A stretch of 64,000 nt of DNA. Origin: Dicaeum eximium (Eukaryota > Chordata > Aves > Passeriformes > Dicaeidae). The stretch lies in assembly GCA_013396995.1 (NCBI GenBank), contig VWZP01005514.1:434001-498000 (forward strand), read 5' to 3'. This document shows, piece after piece, positions 37,548 to 49,190 of this stretch (position 1 is the first letter of the stretch; every line of letters begins with the position of its first letter). The notes under the pieces were generated by a model. That model had not been told where the DNA came from. It made no database searches and worked only from the letters and a program-made list of their open reading frames with translations. Made by a program: the position numbers and the translations under genes.

Positions 37548-38872
37548 AACAAACATTGAGGATATTTCCATATTCCACAGGTTTTATTCTAGCTATCTTT
37601 TTTTCCCTCAATGAGTTTCATATTGAAGTTTGAGCCAATGTCTCTAAAATTACACAAAATTAGTTTAATAGGTGATCAAATTTCATTTGTTGGAAAAGTT
37701 AGTGCCTTGGTTTAATGCACAGCTGGCTTGAAGCATTTTAACCTCCAGTTAGTGTATGCATAGCTTATAATTCAGTCAAGGATTTCAACTCTTTTAGTAA
37801 GAAGGGAAATTTCTATCCTTTTATTATCCTTTTTCTAGCCTTTTATTGCAAATTCTGGGTATCTTGCTGATACGTGCACATGTATTTATATAATGATACA
37901 TTCTTCATGTCTCATAACATCTGAAAGCATCTGAGGCACTAATACATTTTACAGTAACAAATGTAATCCAAGTCATGCATTATTTCCCTTGCAGTGCTAG
38001 GTCATCCTGCTAGGTGAAACTTAACAATGCAAGTTCATTTTTATCAGCTTATTTATATTCATTTTTATTCCTGTAATGTAGCAAGCTATCAAAGAGAACT
38101 GTGTTCAAGAGAACTGTGTTCTTTTGAATTAGTTAGAAAATACACAAAAAGAAATAGATTAAATTAACTCAAACACTACAGTACAAGTTTAATAATGAAT
38201 AACATCCAAAACAATAATACTTGGTATAGCATCATTTATGTGACATTTGTAGCTAAGGGTCTTCTAGGGCTATATAACCACTATTTGGAAAAATTGTAAC
38301 ACAAGAGTATTGTACAATTAATCATATTTTTGAAAACTTGGAAGACATTTCATTAAATATTTTTATCCTGTAATACATGAAAGGGTTGGTTATGTACAAT
38401 TTTAGGGGTTTTATGCAAATATGTGTAACTTTGCATGCATACACGTGCATTTCTGTCTTGATATTAAAAGAAATAGAACAGGTTATTTTTGCAAATTGTT
38501 TAAGCATTCATAATTAACATTATACTGCATTTAGACAAAGTGCTCCATCACAGCCAGAGCTGTCAGTTGCCTTATGGTGCCCTAGGGAAAAATTTTATTT
38601 ACCTAATTATTCATTTGTTTGAAGGGAGCAGGGAGAGAAGGAACACTTATTTACTCTCTTTACCTTTTTGTTCCCTATGTACTGGAAGCACACAAAGACA
38701 TAACCAAGATGTGTTGTCATAAAGCCAACAAATGGGACTCCATGTTTTTTCAACTTTCCTTTTTCTGTTCCATAATTGACTGTAGTCCTTCTTCAGCGTG
38801 CCAATTTGAATGGTTCCTCTGCAATACACAGGGAGGTGTAATGAAGGACTGCACTCACCCAGAGCTAAGTTA
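37548..38872. other. Unique AT-rich sequence, no gene seen
   Basis: No recognised repeat family apart from a 15-bp tandem duplication (AAGAGAACTGTGTTC) at 38092-38121. Confidence 0.55.
38092..38121. repeat. Two-copy 15-bp tandem duplication
   Basis: AAGAGAACTGTGTTC occurs twice in direct succession without mismatch. Confidence 0.9.
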
Positions 38873-38992
38873 GGTATGAGGATGTCAGATGTGAGAACAG
38901 AGTATGTATGAGAAAGCTGAGGAGCATGTTCTGAGGTGTGGGAGAAGCTGAGCAGCCCTTGACTGTGGTGGTCCTTTCACGAGGGGTCACCA
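38873..38992 (-). mobile_element. ERV leader fragment with tRNA-Trp-like primer-binding site
   Basis: Two bases beyond the LTR end, the minus strand reads TGGTGACCCCTCGTGAAAGG (38992 down to 38973). The first ten bases match the tRNA-Trp primer-binding site used by avian alpharetroviruses, and the rest align with one deleted base. About 100 bp of further leader-like sequence follow before similarity becomes unclear. No gag frame is recognisable. Confidence 0.55.
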
Positions 38993-38994
38993 GC

Positions 38995-39403
38995 TGTGGT
39001 CACTGTGTCCCCTGGACATATGGACTTTGACTCCAGTCTCAGAAGGCTGAAGAAGGTTTTATTATGAATGTTCAGGCTGTGGCTTAATGCCTCATACAAT
39101 GCAGCCCAGTACAATGCTTGCTTCTTAGTGCTTGGTACAAAAATGCCTAGACCTCAGTGATAACAACTCTCTATATCATTGGCTGGAAGAGAGAAACCAT
39201 ATTTATTGTTGTGGGAACAGGATAGAAAAACAACACCTGTGTCCCTGAGAGGGAACATATCTCAGAGATATATTTAAGAATCTGCTGAGAAACTGAGAAA
39301 TTTTCCCTTGGGAAGAAAAACCTTAGCAGGCGTGCTGCTATGAAATTCAGAAACCCATAATCATGAATACCACACTTGGCCACTGCCGTTCATGTCTGCT
39401 ACA
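38995..39403 (-). mobile_element. Avian ERV LTR, probably a 5' LTR
   Basis: A 409-bp block on the minus strand runs from TGTAGCAGACATGAACGGCA to ...GTGACCACA, giving TG..CA ends. A polyadenylation signal AATAAA lies at 39058-39063 (minus), about 60 bp before the 3' end. The following CTTCTTCAGCCTTCTGAGAC segment resembles U5 of a bird class II-type LTR known to me from memory. Because a primer-binding-site-like sequence follows immediately, this appears to be a 5' LTR whose provirus was lost downstream, not a simple solo LTR. The exact 5' base is uncertain by about 10 bp. Confidence 0.65.
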
Positions 39404-40403
39404 GAGACCAGACACGAGTCTGACCCAAAAGTATTAGTAAAAGAAATGCTAGGGCTAATATGGGAGAACAGTAATTTGATTTTATACTAAATCTATTGGA
39501 AATGTTATAATTTTACAATGCAATATTTTCTCTTGGTGCAAAATTTCCCAAAATTGCCTGGGGAATGATTTTTTAAATTAATTTCTTATCTCTAAGTACC
39601 ACTGTATTTAAGTGGGTCAAACCTTGGAATGTTTCCAAAAAGCAATTTTGGAAATTATTTTTCAGGCTTATGTTTTTGGAATGCTAGTTCAGTGTCTTTA
39701 ATGAAGATTGAGCCTTCCAACTATCTCAGGGTAATCTTGGGAGGGAGATAATCTCTCAAAATAAGGTTTGTGTATGTGATCTTGTGGCAGAAATTTTGTC
39801 TCTCTCTTGAATGTACCTGTGTAATCCATCCATTCATGTAGTTTAAAGAAGATCAACAGCCTCCCCACATTGAGATTTCTCAGAGTATCTTCCAGCCACA
39901 GTGCTCCGAATATAGAACACATATACACTCTCATGAAAGCATTAATAGGTAGGCATGGTGGAGTAAAATATCTGGGTTTTTTTAATATTGTCATTTAGAT
40001 TAATTAAAAGGAAAACCAATACAAGGCCCAGAGAAGTTTGCTTTAGTCATGGGGTGGACTGTAGTGGTGCATCTGCATGTAGGCAATGCTATGATCTGAG
40101 AAGACACACAATACTTTGTTAACATAATTCATTCCATCTATTCTAGGTGTTTATATACCATTCAAACTCAAGAGATTTTTTTTTTCTTTTAAAGATCAAA
40201 AAAATTTGCTACAACATGTAAATCCTGGGGTCTTTTCTCACAAATGTCACTCTGGCACATCTCACATGTTCTAGTAGTTTGAAGTTTGAATTAGATCACT
40301 GTTTTTGGAAGAATAATAATAATTCTCCGTGAAAAAATAGCAGTTTTAAAGCAAGATTTTTAGAGGGTTTTCTTGTATACTTAAGGTCTTCAATTAGGAA
40401 CTG
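39404..40403. other. Unique AT-rich sequence, no gene seen
   Basis: No repeat family recognised. A 98-codon minus frame at 39698-39994 has no recognisable domain. Confidence 0.5.
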
Positions 40404-41146
40404 TTTGAACAGAATTGACTTAGGGAAATTAATTTAATTCATTGCCAATCAAATCAGAGTAGGATAATGAAAAGTAAAAACAAATCTCAAAACACCTTTC
40501 CCATATCCCTCTACTGGTTATCTCTACTCTTCCCCTCTCTGTCTCAAGGGGACAGGGAATAGGGTTGTCTTTGCCTCTCACTCCTCCTCACTCTCTTACC
40601 CTGCTCCAGTACTGGGGTTCCACCCACAGGAGGGAGACAATCTTCCTTTAATTTCTCCAGTCCCAGTGTGGAGTTCCCAGGGGCTGCAGGTGCATCTGTG
40701 CTCGCTGTGGACCTCCATGGGCTGCAGCAGGACAGGATTCCTCACCATGGCCTTCAGTGAGGGCTGCAGGGCATCTCTGCTCCAGCCCTGGGAGCCCGTC
40801 TTCTGTGTTGGAAGAGCTGTTTCCCTCCAGTTGTAGCAATGTGTTTTGGGGGTTTTTCCTGAACCCTGAATTTTTCCCCGTGTTTCTCTGCTCATTCTTT
40901 TCCCCCCATCCCCCCTCCTCCCCTCACAGAAACCATCCCAATACACAAGGTCTGTCTGAATATTGTTTTCCTTATCTGGAGACAGATAAGGGACACCCCT
41001 CTGGATTCCAGAGTGTAAGTGGCCAGTTTCAAAGGATGCTCCTCTGAAGACATTGGCTTACCTAGGTGTCACCTTCCCTTGAAACCTGTCCCCTGCCCCA
41101 CCTGGTTGGTGGGTTACCTGTTCCTTCCCAGCCCCCTTCCCCCCGG

Positions 41147-41153
41147 ATAAAAG
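41147..41153 (+). promoter_or_regulatory. TATA-like box of the nested LTR
   Basis: ATAAAAG sits in GC-rich surroundings, about 100 bp ahead of the AATAAA at 41248, as expected for an LTR core promoter. Confidence 0.6.
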
Positions 41154-41247
41154 GCAGAGTGACCACATGGACGAGAGAGCCGACAGGGGAGCTGGTAGGA
41201 ACACCCAAGGGAGAGGCCTGGTGGCACTGAGAAGCCACACAAGCTGG

Positions 41248-41253
41248 AATAAA
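41248..41253 (+). promoter_or_regulatory. Polyadenylation signal of the nested LTR
   Basis: AATAAA in the expected position relative to the TATA-like site, consistent with the R region lying between them. Confidence 0.6.
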
Positions 41254-41755
41254 GACTGAAACCCCTCTCCAGTACCGGCTCCTTCTTCACCGCGTCTAAG
41301 GGAACTCTCACAACTGAGGTACCTGGGGGGAACTGGCCCTGGGCGAGGGAAAAACTCCATCCCTCGGCCTCCCGGAGCCCCGTGAGCCTGTACGGGACAC
41401 TGCAGGAACAGCTGCTGGCTGGCAGTGGCTCCTCTGGGGACAAGCCTGGGATCTCAGCGGGCACGGCAGGCTCCGTCCAGACGTATTGGGGAAATAACAA
41501 TATCCAGTCTCAATCCCCTGTTCGGCTTCAGTTGCCCCAGTTTTGTTGGTACAGGGTTTTTGATTCTGATCTATCTGGGGCCCCAGAAGCACTGCCGCCA
41601 ACGCTGATGGCCTTGACCTGAGGGAGTGGCGGATCAGCCTTGGACCCACCTGGCATTGACTCTGCTGGATGTGAGAAAAGCTTCCAGCAGCTTCCACAGA
41701 AGTCAACCTTTGTAGCCCCCTCCTGTTACCAAACCCTTACTACCCAAACAATCCA

Positions 41756-44700
41756 TTTTGTATTTTATTTGCAATTACAAATAAATGCAGTGGAAAATAA
41801 CTTTCTGGGGGAAATCAATTTAAATTCTGAAGTAACGTTGGAAACAATGCAAAGCCAGAAATTTGAAACTGAGAAGTATAGAATTAGTGTGAATAAAAGG
41901 CAAAATTTGCATTTAACTGTCTCTTTGGCTCTGCAATTTAGATGTTTCTTTTTCTACACAGATATTTGCTATGTTTAATTTAAAATTAAACACATAAAAT
42001 ATGAGCAGTATTTCTTGTCTTCTTTCTTAGCAGCTGAAGGAAAAATTACTTTGTGTTAAATCAGACGTTCATTACTTCTGTCTTTTTGCTGAAAGAGAAG
42101 GCTAAACCATCTCAACAATGACCTGGTCCTTTTGATAAGTTTGTTTTGTAGAAGATGACCACTACTTCAGGACACAAAGCAGAAAAATAATGTAGAAAAT
42201 TAAGAATGACAAGAGAATTAGCCTTTAATTCAAAGTAGAGCAAATTTGTGGAATAAAGTATCAAGTATATCTGAAGAAAATGGAATTCGATTTGAAATAC
42301 ATAATACATAATGGCATATACTATGAAGATCTTATAAGTGAGAGTTTTTGGAGTTCAATCAACAGCAAGAACAGAGATATAAGCAAACCTTGTACCTTGT
42401 AGACTATCCTAGATATGTGTTCTGATTTTAAGAGTTGCCTTACTTTACAATTCCTATTGTTGAAGCAGAAGAAGGAATAAGAATACTTAACTTTGAAAAC
42501 TCTATTTAAATGTGATATTTAGGCTTTTATCAATGAGCCTTTGCCATTCTATTGGCATTTCTTTTTCCACTGACTTTTTTTTTTTTTTTTTAAACCGTAT
42601 TAACTTATAGATATTTCCTGAACATTTTAATCTTAAATTCTGAGCCAGTACAGGGATTACAATATAGTTTTATTACAAAAATATAACTATCATTCATTAA
42701 CTCATCTGCTAGTAAAATCTAGAGTCAGTAGAAGTCCATCTATTCTTTGTTCAGATGCAATGGCTCCTTGAAGACTGTGGCCTCAGCCAATGCTAATCTA
42801 TTTCTAGATTTACTGTTTAGTACAGATGAAATAACTTGGAAATCACAGAAAAAATTCTATGGTGTGGCAGGATGCATTCAGTTCGAAGACACCTAATGTC
42901 ATATTCTCATTCAACACTTTCCTATTGGAACCTGCATATCTTTGCAGATGAAATATATTCATAATTGTATTATTTTTGTGGACATATAATGTCAAAGTTC
43001 AAAATAAAAATTTTGAAGGAAAAATGTTCCCAAGTCTAGATAATTCCTGCATTGCCTTGCTACTAATGGAAATGCCTCTTTCTTACCTTGAGCTGCATCA
43101 CTGTGAGCTTCTAATTATGCATTGTGTGACAGGGAAGATGTAAACTTGAAACAAATTTGAATATAAGCAATTCTGGCAAGGTGGCTACTTCTTTTCTAAC
43201 AAAGCAATTAATTGTTTTTGCCCCTTGACATGATGCAAATTCTAAGTGCACATATGTACAGGCACACATCATGCTATGCCACTGGTTATGGTTGCAGCCT
43301 GCAAACTTAAATGTTAAGAATATTTCTGTAGTCACACTTAGATTCTACTGCTAGACTTTTCAAAATATCAGGTATTCATTGCAGAAAGTAGCTCTCGCTT
43401 TAACTGAGACTTGTTAAGCATTGTGTCAATTAGGAATGATTTCAAATCTCTCTCCTTAGATTCTGAGTGAATACTCATTTCCAACTGAGCACTATAAACT
43501 CTTCTGGGTAATGAAACTATTTATTTAAATAACATGAAAGAATAAATGGAATTCAGAACATAAATAAAATGGAGCAGGAGAATCAAACCTAGTATTGGCT
43601 AATATGTCTCTTTAGTTCTGAAGAGACACAAAATGAATATTATTGAACCACTTCCTTACTGTAGCAGATGCCTTATCAGCCCTAAAATCACAAGCCAAAA
43701 AAGATTAAAATGAAAAGAAGTGGTTACCATCTACTGAAAATCCTCCAGGTGCATTTTTATGGCAGAATGCATGCAGGATGTGGGGTTTTGACATTTTTAT
43801 GTTTAGCAAATTAGCGTAATTGACAAGAATGCTCCAGTAGAAGTACAGTTAATGAAGTAATTCCCTCTCTTGGTTTGGCCCCCAACTGATGCTGCCCCCC
43901 TTGCTTCTAGCCCCACATTGCTTATGTCTAAATACAAGGAAAAGTAGAATAGCCTTGGTTCACTGAAAAAGCAAGATTAGAATAGGATTTCCAGGTATGT
44001 GTTTGTCTAAAAAAATACTGAAATTAGCTAAGAAACTATATAACTGTACAATAATATTTACAGAGCTAGGAACATATGAAAAATAAATGAAAACAAAAGA
44101 TCTCTTGGCATCATAGACATCTTCAGGAAAGCAGACAACTCAACTATTTTTACTTTTTTTCTTTCTCTGTTAATATCACTAAAGCCTCTTGCAAGGGTTC
44201 AGTGTTTTATGGACTTTACACAGAGATAAATCATAACATCAGAGGTGTTTTGCTAAAGAAAAAAAGTACAGGAGATTTTAAGAAATAAATAATGAACCAC
44301 TCAGCCTTGCTTCCCAAACCAGTCTTCTTAATGTTGCTATGGTCGACAGCTATTTACTATGTCAACTCTCAGGATTCAGTGCGTTTAATATAAATAATAG
44401 ATATTAATGAATACAAATTATTGTGACATCTTAATGTGTGGAAAATTAATATTTTAGAAGTAGGAATGTACTATGTAGCAATGGTGAGAAGCTATTTTCA
44501 AATATAAAACTAAATTTGAAGAAAAATTAAACTTTCACTCCTTGCAATACATATGTCATAATGAGAGCAGTCAGTACTCTTCTAAATATTAGGTTCACAA
44601 CAGCTAGGAACGCTTTCATAGTGTGTAGGATTTTTCCCTTTCCGAGTAAGATTCATCCCTACTCTCTAGCCACTAGTCAACTTTTTTTTCAGTTTCTTCT

Positions 44701-45173
44701 GTCTACTGGAATGTCTATAAAACTGCTAAGCATGAATTTTACTCCAGAGAGCTTGAGATCGTATCTTGTTGATTAAAATATTCATCTGGAATATATAAAG
44801 CCAAATTCATACCAACAATTCTCTTAAGGTCTGATAAATCTTTGACTCTGAAAGAAGGACTCATCATTAATTGACATTTCTAGGATGTTTTTTCCTCATT
44901 GTAAATTCTGCTTGTATCAGATAAATTTGCATTTTTTCCCCTGCACTTTATAATATTCTGAAACTCTTATTGCCTTAATGCTTCATTTATTCTAAATCTA
45001 ACCACATTACAAGTAGCTGTGGTAAAAACCTCCTTAGAGAGTTTACTAGATGTGGTCCTCCAAATTTAAGTCAGACAATCTGCCCAAAGGAATATGGAAA
45101 CATGTTCTTGTGGTTTACTTTGACAGAAGATTATCCACAATTCTCAGGAGAAACTCACAGCATTTAAAGGATC
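41756..45173. other. Unique AT-rich sequence, no gene seen
   Basis: No repeat family recognised; only a 17-T homopolymer (42575-42591) and frames of about 65-75 codons without domains. Confidence 0.6.
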
Positions 45174-45550
45174 ATGTCTAAAAAAAGACAGGCTGTTGCA
45201 GTGCTTTTAGGGAGCTTAGAATTTACACACACACGTGAGCAGGTCTCTCATCTACCACCAGATTCCATTGTCTCCATGGCAGTTGGACTGGACGCCCTGT
45301 TCTGGTCCCTGTTGTCCAGATGCCTCATTCCAAGAGATGTGCTCACACCCCTGGCTCCCAGGCCAGGTCCCTGTTGGAATCTAGGGCAGAGAATGTCTCT
45401 CTGCCTGTTTTAAGAAACTCTGACCCTCAGCAGAACACTGCTTTTAACCTTCATCCCTGGAAAAAATTGCCAAGACTTTGGGATGAGTTAGAGCACACAG
45501 GTAGTAGTATGTAATAGCAGTAGTGTATCACAGATTGAAGACTTTAGGGC
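45174..45550 (+). mobile_element. Possible ERV-derived sequence upstream of LTR
   Basis: A GC-richer block that directly precedes the LTR at 45551 and resembles noncoding 3' internal sequence of avian ERVs from memory. It contains 64- and 79-codon frames with no recognisable retroviral protein, and no clear polypurine tract is seen at the junction. Confidence 0.3.
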
Positions 45551-46010
45551 TTTAGGATTTTAATATGAGAGTGAATAGGAGACAAGATGGAGGATTTTGG
45601 GTGTTGTCCCTTCTTCCTTCTTGTCCCTCTTCAGCTCCATTTTCTGTAGAACTGGTGGCAGAAAGTTATTGGTTAGAGAAAGCAGTAATGTGGGAGTTAC
45701 GTGCATAGATTAGTAGAAGTTATTGATAGAAAAGTAGAAACAAAGTACGTGTTAGAATGTAATTGGGTTAAATAGCTTTAAAAGGCCTTGGTTTTGGGTG
45801 TTTGGGTCCATTTTGTGCCTTGCTTTTCACATGCTAAGTCTGATGTATGCAGATGGCGAGCTGAAGATAAGGTAAGAATAAACAAAAATCAGAAGACCAA
45901 GAGAAAGAGAATCCTGCACGTTCTTCACCCTTGGAAAAGAGCTCAGCAATGGAAGCTCCCTCCAAAGGGCCCAGGGGGTTGGGTTCCCACACTTGTTGGG
46001 ACCAAAAAAA
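45551..46010 (+). mobile_element. Avian ERV LTR, plus orientation
   Basis: LTR-like architecture. An AGGATTTTAATATGAGAG start and GGAGACAAGATGGAGGATTT resemble a common passerine LTR from memory. A TATA-like TTTAAAAGG lies at 45777-45785. AATAAA at 45877-45882 follows about 100 bp later, after TTTTGTGCCTTGCTTTTCAC and CAGATGGCGAGCTGAAGATA. The 3' edge is placed near CACACTTGTTGGGACCA but is uncertain. Family assignment (class II-like) is inference. Confidence 0.55.
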
Positions 46011-46340
46011 CAACAGTCCCCTTTTTGCTGAATTGCCTGCCTGATCTCTGCTAGCAATCACAGCCTGGCTGCTGCAGCACACTCACTCCAGGTGCTGGCA
46101 CCCTGGGCACACACCAGGCTGGCTCCTCTCCAGGCCCCATATATGCCCAAGAGCAAAGGAGAGGGACTTGTCTCAGAAAATGACTTAAAAATGGTGTTTA
46201 ATTAGAAAAAAGAACAGACTGCACTAACCAGGGCAGGGCACAGTCAGACAAGCATTCTGGCAGCACAGGGTTTACAGATGGTCAGACCTTTTTTATCCCC
46301 TTGTGCCTTTATTATCCCACATTTGTTTCTTCACATGGCT
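46011..46340 (-). mobile_element. Possible second ERV LTR fragment, minus orientation
   Basis: On the minus strand a TATA-like GGATAAAAAAGG (about 46287-46298) is followed about 90 bp later by a non-canonical AATTAAA (46197-46203). Then comes TTCTGAGACAAGTCCCTCTC, which resembles U5 of avian LTRs from memory. It abuts the preceding LTR in the opposite orientation. Boundaries are approximate. Confidence 0.35.
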
Positions 46341-46721
46341 TCTTTATGCCATGGTGAAAGAAATGCAGTAATTAGTTAACTTGCAGAATATTTATTATGA
46401 CACCTTTATGTACAATAATCGTACATAGTATCTAAAACATTTATCTCAGCTAAAAATCTAAAAGGTTTTCACAAAAGAAAAAACAGGAAAATGAATATAA
46501 CAAATTGGTCTTGACTTGCCAGTCTTAGTCTCAGTATTTTAGCAAAAGCATTAAGAATACAGTTGCATGGAATGTTGTTTAGAGATGATGGCTGGAGAAA
46601 GACAAAGATTTGGTCATTGCAAGCATTTTCAGTGAAGATTGAAAGAGAAATCAGATTATAACAGTAAATTTCTAGGGTAGGAAACTCCATTAATCTGTTC
46701 TGGTTAGCAATGTATGTAAAC
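46341..46721. other. AT-rich spacer, no gene seen
   Basis: No recognised repeat or coding frame. Confidence 0.55.
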
Positions 46722-46901
46722 TAGAAGGAGGACCCAAGAAACTACTGGCCAGTCAGCCTCACCTCCACCCCTGGAAAGGTGATGGAACAGGTCATTCTGG
46801 AGGTTATCACAATGCATGTAGTAAAAAATAAGGCATCAGGACTCAACATGGATTCCTCAAGGGGAAATCATGCTTGAGCAATCTGATATAATTCCACCTT
46901 T
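46722..46901 (+). mobile_element. CR1 LINE reverse-transcriptase fragment
   Basis: Sense fragment of CR1 ORF2 from the start of the reverse transcriptase domain. From 46740 the frame reads NYWPVSLTSTPGKVMEQVI, matching the conserved CR1 motif NYRPVSLTSVPGKVMEQ. It stays open to a TGA about 46875. Similarity then ends, so both sides are truncated and the copy is dead. It lacks the 3' UTR. Confidence 0.9.
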
Positions 46902-47256
46902 TTCCACTAAAAAATATGCATTTTAAATGTTCCTTGGTAATTTTCTATGGAGCAATTATACTTAAAAGACTTGATATATTTCTTGGGTAAGGGGGTTAAC
47001 CTTTAATTATTGTATATATTCATTCATGATGAAAATTCATCGTATATTTACAGTGTAAAGCTATGTCCTTGCAAAAACAAATCAAACCCATTGGCAAATC
47101 TTTAAAAAGCAGCAACAATGGATAGTGTGTTTTAAATGTACAAAGATTCATAATGTTTTGGACAAAGGTAAAAAAATATTATTCTTAAATATATTGAAAG
47201 GAAGGAACGAAAATATACTGGGAAAATACGCAAGGATTTTAAGGAACATTTTCTCC

Positions 47257-47267
47257 GGGGACTTTCC
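47257..47267 (+). promoter_or_regulatory. Perfect kappaB-like motif
   Basis: GGGGACTTTCC matches the canonical NF-kappaB binding site. The flanks repeat TCCGGGG on both sides, and the surrounding 50 bp hold several CpGs in otherwise CpG-poor DNA. Function is not shown by sequence alone. Confidence 0.35.
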
Positions 47268-49169
47268 GGGGCAAGATTTAAAAAAAAACAAGACTGCAAA
47301 AATTAATGGCAATTCATTCCTGGAGGTTGAAGCTAATTGAACAGAAGAACAAATAGTTTAGCCTAAGTACAGGGGAGTTAGGTGATCAGAAACCTTGGAG
47401 AGAGATGGACAGACTTGCAGATGAGTGGTGACTTCCACTGTGTCACGGGCAGACAAGCCTGAAACGTGACAAGCCTTAGCTTTTCCTACCAGTAAGAGGT
47501 TTTGCATTGCATGGGTGCTGTGCACTTTGAGATTCCTCTTGTGAATCTCCTGACAAATTCCAGATTTTCATAACACTCTGTATAAAACCCAATACTATGA
47601 ATGAGATCACAAATTTCAAAACTTACAGCTACAAAACCACTAGTGGACTTTGAAAACCATCTTCCCTTGCTTATACTGTTTAAATATACAATGTATATTC
47701 TGCAAATCAGACAAGAGAATAGGCTTTTTATCTTTTTGTTTTTTTAAAAAACAGTGCAATGACAGAGATTTATAATCCTCTGAGGAAATTGATGCACCAA
47801 ATAAAACAAGTTTTACTGAATTAATTAAACACTTCCCATCTATCTATTTTTGTCATTTTTATGCGTACATGTATTGAAGCTGATTGAACATACATATATA
47901 TATAAATGATAATATCATAAATCTACTCTCCTTTGGTTTTTTTGTGCTCTTTTAATTTTTTTTTCCCTGTGAAATATAAATCAAAGGAAAATTGCAGAAT
48001 ACCAGGTGCAAGTTTTCTGAAAAGTCTCTTGCCAAGTCATCCTGAAATTTTGTCTCTCAGATAAAGGTCAAGGACAGAAGGAAGCAGTAAGTATGCAGTA
48101 TGAAAGCAATCAACCCTTACATTCATTTAAAAGCAGGACACCTTTAAAAACTATTAACAGTAGCAGTTTGTCACAAAATCAATGGGTCTGATTCTCTTTT
48201 CACTAGCACAAATATAAATTGGGAGTAAATCCAAGTTTATGAATGAAGTTTTATTTGCATAAGTGTCAATGTATGATGAGTCTAGAGGACAAAATTATCA
48301 ACTGGTTTCTGTTAGCATAACTCCACTATCACTCTCTTCTGAAAATAAGTACATGTATATGCTTATGTATGTTTAAATTCTGCATTATTTTTTAATCTAT
48401 ATCCTAAAATAAATCCATTTCTGAAAGCATTAATTTCACTCATTTTACCATTTTAAAAATACTTAAATTTTTCTGAAGTTTAAATTTTTCTACAGGAATT
48501 TCTATATTTAAAATATTAAGGTATATTTTGTCAGGGTTTGGGTATATACTAGCTCTGCATTTTAAAATAGCATGATTTTAAAAATGTACTAAATTTACAA
48601 TCAGTTGTTGAGTACAAACCAAAGTCTCACTGAAGAAAAGCGATTTTGCCTTTTAAAAACTGTGCTTTAACCTGGTGCTCCTTCTGTGTGGGCTTTTTTC
48701 CCGTTCCAAGATCAGGCTTGTGTATATAAAGTTGCAAGGGCCATGCTCTCAGACCACGACAAGAAATGATCGTTTACTGATGCACATCTCATGGATTTCT
48801 TTAGACCAGAGACATATTGTGATAGGTGCCATGCTCAAACCTCCAAAATCAATGCTCCAGAACTAAATTGTTCTTAGTAGATGCCTCCAGGTCTGTAAAG
48901 AGTTGATAGTCTTTTGGTAGTCTATTGATAGTCCCAGGGATGTTAGCTTTATTGAAATTACTATCTTAACTAAAAAAATTTGACAAAACAGTCTTATTGA
49001 CTTTCCTGATATCTGTACAGCTCACTGAGTAGTTGTTTGTTTTGGCTTACAGTGAAATTTCTAATGTAAAACTCAGCCTGAAAAACAAGCTGTTCATGAT
49101 AACTTTTTTCCTTTTAAGTATAGAAACCAGCAGAGTAATGACAGTACTGAAAGAGAAATTTTAAAAAAA

Positions 49170-49190
49170 CAAAACAAACAAACAAACAAA
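49170..49190. repeat. (CAAA)n tract
   Basis: Tandem CAAA units flanked by A and C homopolymer runs. Confidence 0.9.

Larger units (their letters stand above)
40957..41506 (+). mobile_element. Younger solo LTR nested in the older LTR
   Basis: About 550 bp with LTR architecture. The start TGAATATTGTTTTCC and end GGGGAAATAACAATATCCA form imperfect inverted termini with TG and CA. A TATA-like ATAAAAG lies at 41147-41153, and AATAAA at 41248-41253, about 100 bp downstream, defines U3, R and U5 on the + strand. It is much richer in CpG than anything else in the window, for example CACCGCGTC and CCTCGGCCTCCCGGAGCCCC, suggesting recent insertion before methylation decay. No internal retroviral region is present. 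The target-site duplication is not clear; alternative ends shift by a few bases. The 77 bp after 41506 may also belong to the insertion. Long antisense frames (100-132 codons) over it are not retroviral genes. Confidence 0.7.
40404..41755 (-). mobile_element. Old LTR (TGTACTGGG family), minus orientation, split by a younger LTR
   Basis: Third copy of the family at 21464-22539. On the + strand it starts within ATTGACTTAGGGAAATTAAT and continues AGAGTAGGATAATGAAAAGT, CCATGGGCTGCAGCAGGACA, CACCATGGCCTTCAGTGAGG. After the inserted element it resumes near AGCACTGCCGCCAACGCTGA, CTTGGACCCACCTGGCATTG, AAGCTTCCAGCAGCTTCCAC and TGTTACCAAACCCTTACTAC. The end corresponding to the LTR 3' terminus is missing, so it was truncated as well as interrupted. 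Boundaries are approximate. Confidence 0.75.

Noticed and set aside
41058..41706. Overlapping minus-strand frames of 100-132 codons
   Set aside because: They lie antisense in a GC-rich, stop-poor LTR, with no recognisable retroviral domain.
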